NCBI GenBank assembly: GCA_963713965.1
Contig: OY970217.1
Span: forward strand, 1,798,001-1,862,000
Direction: 5' to 3'
DNA from: CALAGB01 sp963713965
GTDB taxonomy: Bacteria; Chloroflexota; Chloroflexia; Thermomicrobiales; Thermomicrobiaceae
DNA: 64,000 nt
In this document: positions 27,621 through 36,119 of the stretch, in pieces
Position numbering within the stretch: the stretch's first letter is position 1
Layout: each line of letters starts with the position of its first letter
Made by a program: the position numbers and the translations under genes
Notes under the pieces: generated by a model
Seen by the model: only the letters and a program-made list of their open reading frames with translations
Databases searched by the model: none
What the model was told of the DNA's origin: nothing

Positions 27621-28994
27621 GTGGTTCTCGAAATCGTTCCCGCAGGCAGACAGACTGTCTCTCCCGGACCCGAGGAGATATTGCGACGGGCCGAAGAAGA
27701 GGGTGTGCAGTTCGTCAACCTGCAATTCACCGACGTCATGGGCCTGGTCAAGATGGTCACCATCCCGATCGAGATCTTTCCGAACGTTCTGGAAAACGGT
27801 CAGTGGTTCGACGGCTCCGCGATCGCCGGGTTTGCCCGCATCGCCGAGAGCGACATGTTCCTGATGCCGGACCTCACCACGTTCGCCGTCCTGCCCTGGA
27901 ACCGGGGACGCAACACCACCGCTCGTGTCATCTGCTGGGTCTTCAAGCCCAACGGGGATCTCTTCCTGGGCGATCCGCGCGCAGTTTTATTGCAACAGCT
28001 CGAACGCGCCGCCAAGCTGGGCTACTCCTATCAGACCGGCCCGGAGCTCGAGTTCTTCCTCTTCCGCACCACCGACGGCAAGGTCGACACTCTGCCGCAT
28101 GACCGCGGCAGCTACTTCGACCTCTCGACCGATCTGGCTGGTGAGGTGCGCAAGGACATGATCCGCGCTCTCGGCGAGCTGGGGATCAAGGTGGAAGCGG
28201 GTCACCACGAGATCGCCATCGGCCAGCACGAGATCGACTTCGAGTACGCCGACGCCATGCTCACCGCCGATCAAGCCGTTACCTTCAAGATCACACTCAA
28301 GGCGATCGCTCAGCAACACGGCCTGCATGCCACCTTCATGCCCAAACCGATCGAAGGGATCGCCGGCTCGGGCATGCATACCCATCAGAGCCTGGCGTTC
28401 CTGGAATCGGGCGACAACGCCTTCGTCGATACAGACGACCCATATGGCCTTTCGAAGATCGCCAAGCACTTCATCGCCGGTCAGCTCAAACACGCCCGCG
28501 GCATGTCCGCCGTACTGGCGCCACTGGTCAATTCCTACCGGCGGCTCGTCCCTGGCTTTGAGGCGCCGGTCTACGTCAGCTGGGCGCGTCAGAACCGCTC
28601 GGCGCTGATTCGCGTGCCATCTATTCGGACTGGACGAACCGGCGCGACGCGCATCGAGCTGCGTTGCCCCGATCCCTCTTCCAACCCGTATCTGGTCTAC
28701 GCGGTGATGCTGGCTGCTGGTATCGACGGCATCCAGAACGAGCTTCCGTTGCCGGAGCCGGTCGAGGAGAACCTGTATCACTTCACTGAGGAGGATCTGC
28801 GCCGCCGCAACGTGGCGACCTTGCCCGCGACGCTGGGCGAGGCCATCACCGAACTGGAGCAGGACGACGTGGTGCGGGACGCGCTCGGCGAGCACGTCTT
28901 CGAGCGATTGCTCGAGGCACGTAAGCAGGAGTGGGACGCATTCCGCAAGCACGTCAGCGCGTGGGAAATCGAACGCTATCTCGAGATCTATTGA
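27621..28994 (+). CDS. glnA: Glutamine synthetase, type I
   Basis: 457 residues from GTG at 27621, with AAAGGAG 8-9 nt upstream. Forms glutamine from glutamate, ammonia and ATP in the cytoplasm. Seen: N-terminal VQFVNLQFTDVMGLVKMV, active-site FDGSAIAGFARIAESDM, GPELEFFLF, GHHEIAIGQHEIDF, KPIEGIAGSGMHTHQSL, and SYRRLVPGFEAPVYVSWA. The C-terminal loop reads EENLYHFTEEDL rather than the NLYDLPP of adenylylated enzymes, pointing to the shorter GSI-alpha-like kind regulated by feedback rather than by adenylylation. Monocistronic, with a terminator after it. Confidence 0.95.
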   Translation: MVLEIVPAGRQTVSPGPEEILRRAEEEGVQFVNLQFTDVMGLVKMVTIPIEIFPNVLENGQWFDGSAIAGFARIAESDMFLMPDLTTFAVLPWNRGRNTTARVICWVFKPNGDLFLGDPRAVLLQQLERAAKLGYSYQTGPELEFFLFRTTDGKVDTLPHDRGSYFDLSTDLAGEVRKDMIRALGELGIKVEAGHHEIAIGQHEIDFEYADAMLTADQAVTFKITLKAIAQQHGLHATFMPKPIEGIAGSGMHTHQSLAFLESGDNAFVDTDDPYGLSKIAKHFIAGQLKHARGMSAVLAPLVNSYRRLVPGFEAPVYVSWARQNRSALIRVPSIRTGRTGATRIELRCPDPSSNPYLVYAVMLAAGIDGIQNELPLPEPVEENLYHFTEEDLRRRNVATLPATLGEAITELEQDDVVRDALGEHVFERLLEARKQEWDAFRKHVSAWEIERYLEIY

Positions 28995-29031
28995 TCGCCT
29001 AACCCTTTGAACATTCCGGATCCCACACAGG

Positions 29032-29061
29032 CGGGGAGCATATCGCTCCCCGTTTGTGTTT
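29032..29061 (+). terminator. Rho-independent terminator after glnA
   Basis: Perfect 8-bp stem CGGGGAGC / GCTCCCCG (29032-29039 and 29045-29052) with a 5-nt loop, followed by a T-rich TTTGTGTTT, 37 nt after the glnA stop. Confidence 0.85.
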
Positions 29062-29163
29062 GTGCTGACGAGCCCCCCGCGTACCGTGCCCCGAAGAATA
29101 GAATCGACGGCGCGCTTGTTCATGGATGCGAGACGACATTAGATCGCGAAGGGGATATGACTC

Positions 29164-29580
29164 ATGGTCGACACAAGCACAGACACCGGCAAAGTAGCGG
29201 ATGAGCAGCTACGCAATGACGACATCATCTGGTTGACGACGGTCACCCCGGCTGGGCAGCCGCAGTCAGTTCCAGTCTGGTTTCTGTGGGACGGCAAGAC
29301 GATTCTGATCTAGTCTCAACCGGACCAGGCCAAGATCCGCAACATCGAGAACAACCCCAAGGTGGCCCTTAACCTCAACTCCGACGAGCAGGGCGGCCAC
29401 GTGGTGCGCCTGCAGGGTCGGGCCGAGATCGATCGGTCAGTTGGTCCGGCAACGAATGTCTCTGCGATGATCGAGAAATACGATGCGGCAATACTGCGGA
29501 TCGGCTATACCCCGGAGCAGTTCGCCCAGGGCTACTCAGTCGCCATCCGCGTCACACCAACGAAGCTGACTGCGTTTTAG
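29164..29580 (+). pseudogene. PPOX-fold F420/FMN-dependent protein interrupted by in-frame TAG
   Basis: ATG at 29164 behind GAAGGGG. Frame reads DIIWLTTVTPAGQPQSVPVW and FLWDGKTILI, then TAG at codon 50 (29311-29313), then SQPDQAKIRNIENNPKVALN and LQGRAEID without any shift, to TAG at 29578. In this family the position is normally Tyr (LIYSQP), so a single TAC/TAT to TAG change explains the break. Everything else is conserved. Recent nonsense mutation, sequence error, or suppressed amber; the first two are more likely because intact genes here also end in TAG. Confidence 0.8.
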
Positions 29581-29695
29581 CACGGAACAGGATATTCATC
29601 TCGGTGGCCTTTCAAATGGGCGCCATGAATGGCGCCCAGGAGTAGGCGCAGTCGACGCAGATAATGAACTCTCTGAACAGACCGAGGTTCAACCC

Positions 29696-31390
29696 TCAGC
29701 CTACCCCGGCAAACGCCGTGACCTCTTCAACTTCCGCCGGTTCAGGCTGCCGCTCACTCGCGAGGGGCAGCCACATCTCGAAAGTCGTCCCCTTGCCAAT
29801 CTCGCTCTCGGCTCGCACGTCGCCACCGTGGCTTTGGGCAACCCATTGCACGATCGAGAGACCGAGTCCGCTGCTGTTATCGCCCGACTCAGTCATCCGT
29901 TCACGTGACTGGTCGACTCGATAGAAGCGCTCGAAGATGCGTGAGAGATGTTCCGGAGCGATGCCTGGTCCGTCGTCTTTCACGCGTACGACGCCGTGCG
30001 GCCGGTCGTCGGTTTCACGCTCCTCCGTCTCGATAAGCACCGACTGCCCCACTCCGCTGGTGTAGCGGATGGCATTGGCGATGACGTTTGTCAGCATCTG
30101 CGACACGTATGCTGGATCTCCATCCACATCGACCGCCGGGAGATCGCCAACCGCCAAGGTGATCCCTTCTGCCCTCGCCAGCGGCGCCAATCGCTCAACG
30201 GTCGCGAGCGTCACATCACTTAGATCGACTCGCTCGCGTCTGAGCGCGACGGGCCCGCTATCGGCACGCGCCAGCGTCAGCAGATCGTTGACCAGCTGCG
30301 ACATGTGCTCGTTCTCACTCTGGATGGTGTCGAGCACACGGGCAATTTCCGGCGACAGAGTTTTCCCGGTGCGCGCATGCTCCAGCTCCAGCTGCACGAT
30401 CGTCAGCGGCGTGCGCAGCTCGTGGCTGGCGTCGCTGGTGAACTGGCGTTGACGCTCGAAGGCGGCCTCGAGGCGGTCAAGCATCTGATCGAACGTAGCG
30501 GCCAAATCCCCGATCTCATCTCGAGTTGACAGATTGATTCGCCGGCCAAGATCAGTCGCACCGATCGAACGCGCCGTGGCGGTGATCGCGCGTACGGGTC
30601 GCATCGCGCGTGTGGCCAGCCAGTAGCCACCAGCTGCGGCGATCAGGAGTGTGATCGGCGCCGCGATGAGCAACGTGGCAAGCAGGCGATGCAGTTGAGC
30701 CGGTACCCGGTCCGGCACACCGGTCACCAGAGTGCCGACGATCGTGTCCTTGATCAGCACCGGTGAAGTGTAGAAACGGTAGTGCTCGGACGAGTGGCCC
30801 ACGCTTTTCTCTATGGTGATGGCCTCGGTGAAGCTCGTCGTACCGGTCCGCGGTGGACCAACTGTCACTACCTGCGATGCCAATTGGCCCATCTCTGAAT
30901 TGCTCAGCGGTCCGTAGTGGCTGAGCAGCTTCCCGTCCGAGTTGATCAGCAGCGCAACACCACTAGCACCGAGCGCATCCAGCGTTGGAGAGCTTTCCGC
31001 CGCGACGTCCAGGGGCGTACGCTGTCCTCCCGAGCTGGAGCTCGGCAAGGCGTTCAGTAGTCCAGCTTTCTTCAGGTCGGCGAGCTGCTGGTCAGTGAGC
31101 GGCGCGGCCGTCGTCGGTGCTGAAGTCGACAAGGTCGTCGTCGCGGCGCCTTTGGTGAGGTTGAACAGACCGGTTGATGGGTCATAGGACGCGGCCAGGT
31201 CGTCCGTCTGACGCCGCAGCTCGTCATTGAGCTGAGAGCGGATGTCCGCGGCTTGCGTCTCGTAGACGACTCCGCCGAACGCCAGCATGACCACGGACAA
31301 GATGAGCAGATACCAGAGTGTCAGACGCCAGCGAACGCTCAGGTTGGGCCGCCAGCGTTGAGTCGTCACACTGTTTCTCAGGATGTTCAT
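29696..31390 (-). CDS. Sensor histidine kinase with large extracellular domain
   Basis: 564 residues. Membrane helix at about 22-45, an extracellular sensor region to about 240 (with Ser/Thr-rich TTTLSTSAPTTAAP), second helix (LLATLLIAAPITLLIAAAGG), HAMP (RPVRAITATARSIGATDLGRR), HisKA ASHELRTPLTIVQLELEHAR, N-box NVIANAIRYTSG, and G-boxes DDGPGIAPEHLSRIFERFYR and GLGLSIVQWVAQSHGG. Lies downstream of its response regulator with an ATGA overlap. Confidence 0.93.
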   Translation of the reverse strand: MNILRNSVTTQRWRPNLSVRWRLTLWYLLILSVVMLAFGGVVYETQAADIRSQLNDELRRQTDDLAASYDPSTGLFNLTKGAATTTLSTSAPTTAAPLTDQQLADLKKAGLLNALPSSSSGGQRTPLDVAAESSPTLDALGASGVALLINSDGKLLSHYGPLSNSEMGQLASQVVTVGPPRTGTTSFTEAITIEKSVGHSSEHYRFYTSPVLIKDTIVGTLVTGVPDRVPAQLHRLLATLLIAAPITLLIAAAGGYWLATRAMRPVRAITATARSIGATDLGRRINLSTRDEIGDLAATFDQMLDRLEAAFERQRQFTSDASHELRTPLTIVQLELEHARTGKTLSPEIARVLDTIQSENEHMSQLVNDLLTLARADSGPVALRRERVDLSDVTLATVERLAPLARAEGITLAVGDLPAVDVDGDPAYVSQMLTNVIANAIRYTSGVGQSVLIETEERETDDRPHGVVRVKDDGPGIAPEHLSRIFERFYRVDQSRERMTESGDNSSGLGLSIVQWVAQSHGGDVRAESEIGKGTTFEMWLPLASERQPEPAEVEEVTAFAGVG

Positions 31391-32082
31391 GGTCGATCCA
31401 TCCTCGCAGAACTCGCTGCTCTTAGCCGATACCCCGCACCCCGGACTGTAACGATCAGCTTGGTCGGAAATGGGTCGTCGATCTTGCGCCGTAGTCGCCG
31501 TACGTAGACGTCGACCACGTTCGAGGCGCCAACGTAGTCGTAGCTCCAGATATGCTCTTCAGCCATCTCGCGCGTGATGATCTGGCCTGGATGGCGCGCG
31601 AAGTATTCGAGAAGGGCGTATTCGCGCGAGGTCAGCTCGATCGCGTGGCCGGAGCGGGAGACTTCGTGGCTGGCTGGATCGATGCGCAAGTCACCGACCT
31701 CGATGGAGCCACCGCGCTGCGTCGATTGTCGTCGCAGTAGCGCCCGTAATCGCGCGGTCAGCTCCGCCAGCGCAAATGGCTTGACGAGATAGTCGTCGGC
31801 ACCACTATCGAGCCCACGCACCCGATCCTCCACCGTATCGCGCGCGGTCAGCATGATGATGGGAACGTTGACCCGCGACGAGCGCAAACGGCGGCAAACC
31901 TCGATACCGTCGATGATCGGCAGCATGACGTCGAGGATGATGGCGTCGTAGGACGTGACGTGGGCGAAGTCGATGCCCACTTCACCGTCATAGGCCGAGT
32001 CAACGGCATAGGATTCGTCCTCGAGACACGATTTCAAGGCAGAGCTCAATCGCCGGTTGTCCTCAACCACCAGGATTCGCAC
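31387..32082 (-). CDS. OmpR-family response regulator
   Basis: 231 residues. Receiver with Asp51 in AIILDVMLPIIDG, ED at 7-8, LVKPFALAEL; winged helix with IELTSREYALLEYFARHPGQ and NVVDVYVRRLRRKIDDPF. First gene of the pair with the kinase; divergent from a secreted repeat protein (32341), with repeated ATGAC/GTCAT motifs in between. Likely autoregulated and controlling that secreted protein. Confidence 0.94.
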   Translation of the reverse strand: MRILVVEDNRRLSSALKSCLEDESYAVDSAYDGEVGIDFAHVTSYDAIILDVMLPIIDGIEVCRRLRSSRVNVPIIMLTARDTVEDRVRGLDSGADDYLVKPFALAELTARLRALLRRQSTQRGGSIEVGDLRIDPASHEVSRSGHAIELTSREYALLEYFARHPGQIITREMAEEHIWSYDYVGASNVVDVYVRRLRRKIDDPFPTKLIVTVRGAGYRLRAASSARMDRP

Positions 32083-32155
32083 GTGGCACTCCCGCCAAAT
32101 GGTCCGAGCGGCAATCTCTCACATACAGATCCGCCGCTGAGAGTACCGCATATCC

Positions 32156-32231
32156 ACATGACAGCGAGATGACGAATTGATGACGGGCGCCGTCGAGAGA
32201 TGACTCTAGGCGTCATGTGCCTGTCATCTCG
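32156..32231. promoter_or_regulatory. Cluster of ATGAC / GTCAT repeats, probable response-regulator operator
   Basis: Between the divergent regulator and secreted-protein genes, ATGAC occurs as AGATGAC, TGATGAC and AGATGAC (32165-32203), followed by two inverted GTCAT copies (from about 32212 and 32223). CGAGATGAC at 32165-32173 and GTCATCTCG at 32223-32231 are perfect inverted 9-mers. OmpR-type regulators bind such repeated half-sites. Confidence 0.5.
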
Positions 32232-32340
32232 AACGCGCAGAGTTGAAGACGGATCGTACGGTCGGTCATTTCGGCGATCGCTGGAGTGTTCGAATCAGCG
32301 GCGCCGTTGCCAATCACTTCATGAAAGGAAACGGAGATAG

Positions 32341-33234
32341 ATGACACCGACGAAATTCCTCATCGGTATGACCAGCGGAGCCGTCCTGGCGCTGTTGGTC
32401 GCTGGAGCGCTGCTGCTGGGACTGGGCCAAATCGCCACCAGCGCCCAGAGTGCGACCCCGACCGCCTCAAGCGCGGCTCCGACGGCGACACCCGTCAAAC
32501 AGGGCTCGGAGACTGGTACCCCCGTCAGTATTGCGAAAGGTGCGCTCGAGCAGCGCCTACTCCAGCCTATCTCGGACGCGGAGTGGACCGCCGCTGCGTC
32601 GACGCTCGGGATAACGGTTGACGATCTCAATTCCCAGCTCAAAGACGGGCACTCAGTGGACGAACTGGGCTCGGCGAAGGGCGTGACCGTGCAACAGATC
32701 AAGGACGCCATGATCGCCGCCGGACAGTCAGCGGTCGCCGGCGCGGTACAGGCCGGCACGATTACCCAGGCTGACGCCGACCGCCTCAATCAGGGTCTCG
32801 TCCTAGCGATTGCCGATAAGGTGACGCGCGCGAACACCCAGTCCGATGGCACTCCTGGCCCAACCTCCGACCAAATCAAGGACGCCACCGCAAAGAAAAG
32901 TGCGGCGGGTCAGAATGAGCAAGTGGCGGACACGGTCACCATGGCTGAGCTCTCAGCGGCCGCGCAGACGCTTGGCGTCACCAATGATCAACTCAAGGAG
33001 TCGCTGGGTTCGGACAACGGTTTGAGTAGCTATCCATCGGTGCAGAACGTCACCGAACAGCAGGTGAAGGACGCCATGATCGCCGCCGGACAGGCTGCGC
33101 TCGATCAGGCGGTTCAGAGCGGCACGTTGTCTCACGCGGACGCCGATCAGGCCGGGAAGGACATCGTCCAACTCTTCGCAGAGAAGATCACAGACGGCTT
33201 GTTCGGTTCAGGTCAGGCAACACCGACCCCGTAG
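32341..33234 (+). CDS. Secreted protein with two repeated helical modules
   Basis: 297 residues from ATG at 32341 with a good ribosome site (GGAAACGGAG). N-terminal signal/anchor helix (GAVLALLVAGALLLGLGQ), a low-complexity Thr/Ala/Pro linker (ATPTASSAAPTATP), then two related modules of about 70 residues. Module 1: AASTLGITVDDLNSQL then VQQIKDAMIAAGQSAVAGAV, GTITQADADRL. Module 2: AAQTLGVTNDQLKESL then EQQVKDAMIAAGQAALDQAV, GTLSHADADQA. These recall DUF2680-like secreted helical repeats. Divergent from the two-component system, so a probable target. Confidence 0.75.
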   Translation: MTPTKFLIGMTSGAVLALLVAGALLLGLGQIATSAQSATPTASSAAPTATPVKQGSETGTPVSIAKGALEQRLLQPISDAEWTAAASTLGITVDDLNSQLKDGHSVDELGSAKGVTVQQIKDAMIAAGQSAVAGAVQAGTITQADADRLNQGLVLAIADKVTRANTQSDGTPGPTSDQIKDATAKKSAAGQNEQVADTVTMAELSAAAQTLGVTNDQLKESLGSDNGLSSYPSVQNVTEQQVKDAMIAAGQAALDQAVQSGTLSHADADQAGKDIVQLFAEKITDGLFGSGQATPTP

Positions 33235-33623
33235 CATCACACCCACTTCGGATATGCGGCCGGCGATCTCGAGTCTAAGCGGATTCGGGCGCCGTCCGCT
33301 CTCGGTCAACGACCGATGGCATGAGCCCTGTCACTCTGCTTGAGCTATCAACACGCTCTGGTCATTCTGAGCGATGGTCCTCGCTAATAGGACCTCTTCT
33401 CCAGGCCCGCCTCGCGTTCCATTCTGCGCACCTGCATCGCGAAAACTCGACGCTCCACACCGATGCCCGAGCAATTTTCAAATTCGTGGTCGAACAATGT
33501 CGATTTCGTCCGCGCCCGGTCGACAACTATACAGAAGACCGGTCAAGACCCTGGGACGTCCCATTCGGATATGAGAAGCCGCGGAGAATGGCCGCGGCAA
33601 CGACAAACGATAGGAGAAGTCAC
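33235..33623. other. Intergenic region without a supported gene
   Basis: 389 nt. The frame of the DoxX gene is open upstream to 33321 but has no family-like residues, so I start that gene at 33624. A stretch at 33361 (GTCATTCTGAGCGATGG) resembles one end of the intergenic repeat at 21562. A hairpin GCCGCGG / CCGCGGC at 33578-33598 lies just before the DoxX ribosome site and could be a leader structure. Confidence 0.5.
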
Positions 33624-34118
33624 ATGGTCGCACGAAGTGCCAAGGCAGTCGTTCACGTCGGGCGGGCGCCCAAGCTCGAAGGAAAGTCATCGAAGCGGTC
33701 CAAGGTTCTTTGGGGCGTGCAGGGATTGCTCGCTGTCACCTTCCTCTTCGCGGGAAGCTCGAAATTACTGGTGTCGACTGCCACGTTGACAAGTCAGTAT
33801 CCGTTGCCGGGAGACTTTATGCGCTTCATCGGCGTCTGCGAGGTGTTGGGAGCGCTCGGACTGATTTTCCCAGCCCTGCTGCGCATCCGACCGGGACTCA
33901 CCCCTCTGGCGGGCGCTGGTCTGGCCGTCATCATGCTCGGAGCCACGACGGTCACGGTTATCGAGATGTCGGTCTTCGCGGCGATCATCCCCTTCGTGAT
34001 CGCTCTGCTCGCGGCTTCAGTGGCCTACGGTCGTTCGCGACCGGCCACGCCGCCGCGGGCGGCAGACGACTCTCGAACAGAGGAGCGTGAAAGCGCTTCT
34101 TTTTTGCCCGTTAGTTAA
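33624..34118 (+). CDS. DoxX-like four-helix membrane protein
   Basis: 164 residues. A basic N-terminus (KLEGKSSKRSK) precedes four membrane helices: VLWGVQGLLAVTFLFAGSSK, FIGVCEVLGALGLIFPALL, LTPLAGAGLAVIMLGATTV and IIPFVIALLAASVAYG. The first helix with AGSSKL and the second with GVCEVLGALGLI match the DoxX/DUF4126-like family, small oxidoreductase-associated membrane proteins. Start ATG at 33624 follows AGGAG. A short charged tail follows the last helix. Confidence 0.85.
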   Translation: MVARSAKAVVHVGRAPKLEGKSSKRSKVLWGVQGLLAVTFLFAGSSKLLVSTATLTSQYPLPGDFMRFIGVCEVLGALGLIFPALLRIRPGLTPLAGAGLAVIMLGATTVTVIEMSVFAAIIPFVIALLAASVAYGRSRPATPPRAADDSRTEERESASFLPVS

Positions 34119-34237
34119 CCGATTGGTTTATTACACGACTCGTGAAAGGGGAGTGAACCCAGAGCGCATCACGGGGAGCAAGGCACGACAACGAAGACAA
34201 CTGAGCCTCTACAAACGATCAACAAAGGAGTGACGAA

Positions 34238-35224
34238 ATGCAGGACCAGAATGGCATCGGGGAAGTGAAGATCGAGGGGAATCGAGCGACGCTCGTTTTC
34301 AATCGCGTTCTGAGCCATCCGACTCACGAAGTGTGGGACGCGCTGACCGATCCAACCAAGTTCAACGTCTGGTACAACGCGCAGGCCGCGATCGACGCCC
34401 GGGTGGGCGGTCTATTCGAGGTCCAATCAGGGCCGTTCAACTGGAGCGGGCCGATCACCGAATGGAGTCCGCCGCGAGTCTTTGCCTATGAGCACAACCA
34501 CGAACCTCACGACGAGATGCCGGCTGGCGCGCGGACACTGGTACGCTGGGAGCTGCGGGAGATCGCGGGGGGCACGCACCTGACGTTCACTCAGCAAGAG
34601 TTGGCGAGCACAGACGGTTTCGCACCCGGCACGCATGTCGTCCTCGATTCGCTCGAGGCATTTCTAGACGGTGCGGAGCTTCCCGATTTCGGTGAGCTCT
34701 ATGAAGCGGTCGAACCACTCTATGCGGTCTGGAACGCTGAGGATGAAGTGGAACGGAACGATTCGATTCAGTCCCAACAGCCAGTCGTCGGTCAGACTGC
34801 CGAGCTTCGGAAGCTGGACGTCTTCATCGGCAAATGGATCAACCAGGGCTATACCGTCGAGTCTCCTTCAGCGCCGTCACTCGAGATCCTGACCAGCGAC
34901 GTCTACGAGTGGATGCCCGGTGGGTTCTTCGTCCTACACACGGCCTACGGGCGCATCGGCAACATGGACGTCGGTGGCACCGAGATCCTCGGATACGACG
35001 CGGATCGTGGCGTCTACTTCTCACGTTTCTACGACAGCCGGGGAGGCATCCACGAGGCGGACCTGTCAGTCGATGGGGAAGCCTGGACGTGGCGCGGCCA
35101 CGGCACCGGCTGCACAGCCATCTTCACCGAGGCCGGCAAGGTGCAGACCGCGCACCACGTGATGCAGGCGGAAGATGGTCGGTGGGTGCCGTCCATGGAG
35201 GTCGTTCTGACCAAGATCGCGTAG
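34238..35224 (+). CDS. AHSA1/SRPBCC domain fused to a DUF1579-like domain
   Basis: 328 residues, start ATG at 34238 behind AAAGGAG. Residues 1-160 are an SRPBCC/AHSA1 fold (RVLSHPTHEVWDALTDPTKF, WSGPITEWSPPRVFAYEHN). After a short linker (SIQSQQPVVGQT), residues 185-328 match a DUF1579-like lipocalin-type barrel (LRKLDVFIGKWINQGYTVES, YEWMPGGFFVLHTAYG, GYDADRGVYFSRFYDSRGG). Both parts usually occur as separate small ligand-binding proteins. The fusion suggests one hydrophobic ligand or paired binding; function unknown. Confidence 0.85.
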   Translation: MQDQNGIGEVKIEGNRATLVFNRVLSHPTHEVWDALTDPTKFNVWYNAQAAIDARVGGLFEVQSGPFNWSGPITEWSPPRVFAYEHNHEPHDEMPAGARTLVRWELREIAGGTHLTFTQQELASTDGFAPGTHVVLDSLEAFLDGAELPDFGELYEAVEPLYAVWNAEDEVERNDSIQSQQPVVGQTAELRKLDVFIGKWINQGYTVESPSAPSLEILTSDVYEWMPGGFFVLHTAYGRIGNMDVGGTEILGYDADRGVYFSRFYDSRGGIHEADLSVDGEAWTWRGHGTGCTAIFTEAGKVQTAHHVMQAEDGRWVPSMEVVLTKIA

Positions 35225-35282
35225 GCCCAGTTGCGGACGAATCGCCGGGGCTGGTTGCGATGTTCGACCAGCCCCGGCCGCC

Positions 35283-36119
35283 TCATCCCAAACTGACGAG
35301 CACCACGGCGGCGGTCGACACCACCAATCCCACGGCTTGCAGACGCGTCCAGCGCTCTCCCAGAAAGGCCCGCGCCAGCAACACCGTGACGGCTGGATAA
35401 AGAGAGGCCAGGACCGCCACGATGGCCAGCGCGCCATGACCTGTTGCTGCCAGGAAAGCGAGATTGGCCGCGCCACTGAGTAAGCCGGCAACGACCATGG
35501 GCGCCGCCGCGGAACGCCAGGCGCTCGACGAGACGCTCACGCCTCGGACGAAAGGGAGAACGAGCAAGAGGGATACCGTCTGACCTGGGATCAGTGGCCA
35601 GGCACCGGCACTCGTTCCGGCGCGGTCGAGCGCGACGAAGAGGAGCGCGAAGCCAATCCCCGCCACAATCCCCTCCAGGAATCCGGCCCGTCCGGCGCTG
35701 GACTCGCCGGAGTCCTGCTGGAAGGAGACCAGCCCGATGGCCGGGATGGCCAGGAAGATCCCCGCCAGCGCCAGCGTCGATAGATGATCGCCAAAACTGA
35801 CGCCCAGAGCGACCGGAAGGACGGCCGCCAATACCGCCGAAAGTGGTGCCACCACACTCATGCGCCCCACCGCGAATCCGCGATAAAGCGCCGTCGTCCC
35901 CAGCGCGCTGCCAACCCCACTCGCCGCGCCCCAGATCAGCACCGCTTCAGTGGGACCCGTACCAGAAAAGAGAAGCACACCGACGCCTGCCGCCAATAGA
36001 CCGAATGCCTGCACAGCGACCGTCACAAGCCGATAGCTCACGCGACGGCTGGCGATTCCCGCAGCAAAATCGCAGGTCCCGTAGAAAATGGCCGAGACAA
36101 GCGCGAATAGAATCCCCAT
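35283..36119 (-). CDS. EamA/DMT-family transporter
   Basis: 278 residues with ten predicted membrane helices in two EamA repeats. Start MGILFALVSAIFYGTCDFAAG; mid-repeat ALYRGFAVGRMSVVAPLSAV; second repeat NLAFLAATGHGALAIVAVLASLYP and VLLARAFLGERWTRLQ, the usual EamA signature. Exports or imports small metabolites; substrate unknown. Convergent with the AHSA1 fusion gene. Confidence 0.9.
   Translation of the reverse strand: MGILFALVSAIFYGTCDFAAGIASRRVSYRLVTVAVQAFGLLAAGVGVLLFSGTGPTEAVLIWGAASGVGSALGTTALYRGFAVGRMSVVAPLSAVLAAVLPVALGVSFGDHLSTLALAGIFLAIPAIGLVSFQQDSGESSAGRAGFLEGIVAGIGFALLFVALDRAGTSAGAWPLIPGQTVSLLLVLPFVRGVSVSSSAWRSAAAPMVVAGLLSGAANLAFLAATGHGALAIVAVLASLYPAVTVLLARAFLGERWTRLQAVGLVVSTAAVVLVSLG

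Noticed and set aside
27987..29123. 378-codon open frame opposite glnA
   Set aside because: Antisense shadow of glutamine synthetase, crosses the glnA terminator.
29311..29313. UAG read as pyrrolysine or another amino acid
   Set aside because: Intact genes here (tRNA nucleotidyltransferase, micropeptide 3, DinB) end in TAG, and no pyl gene is seen; mutation or error is simpler.
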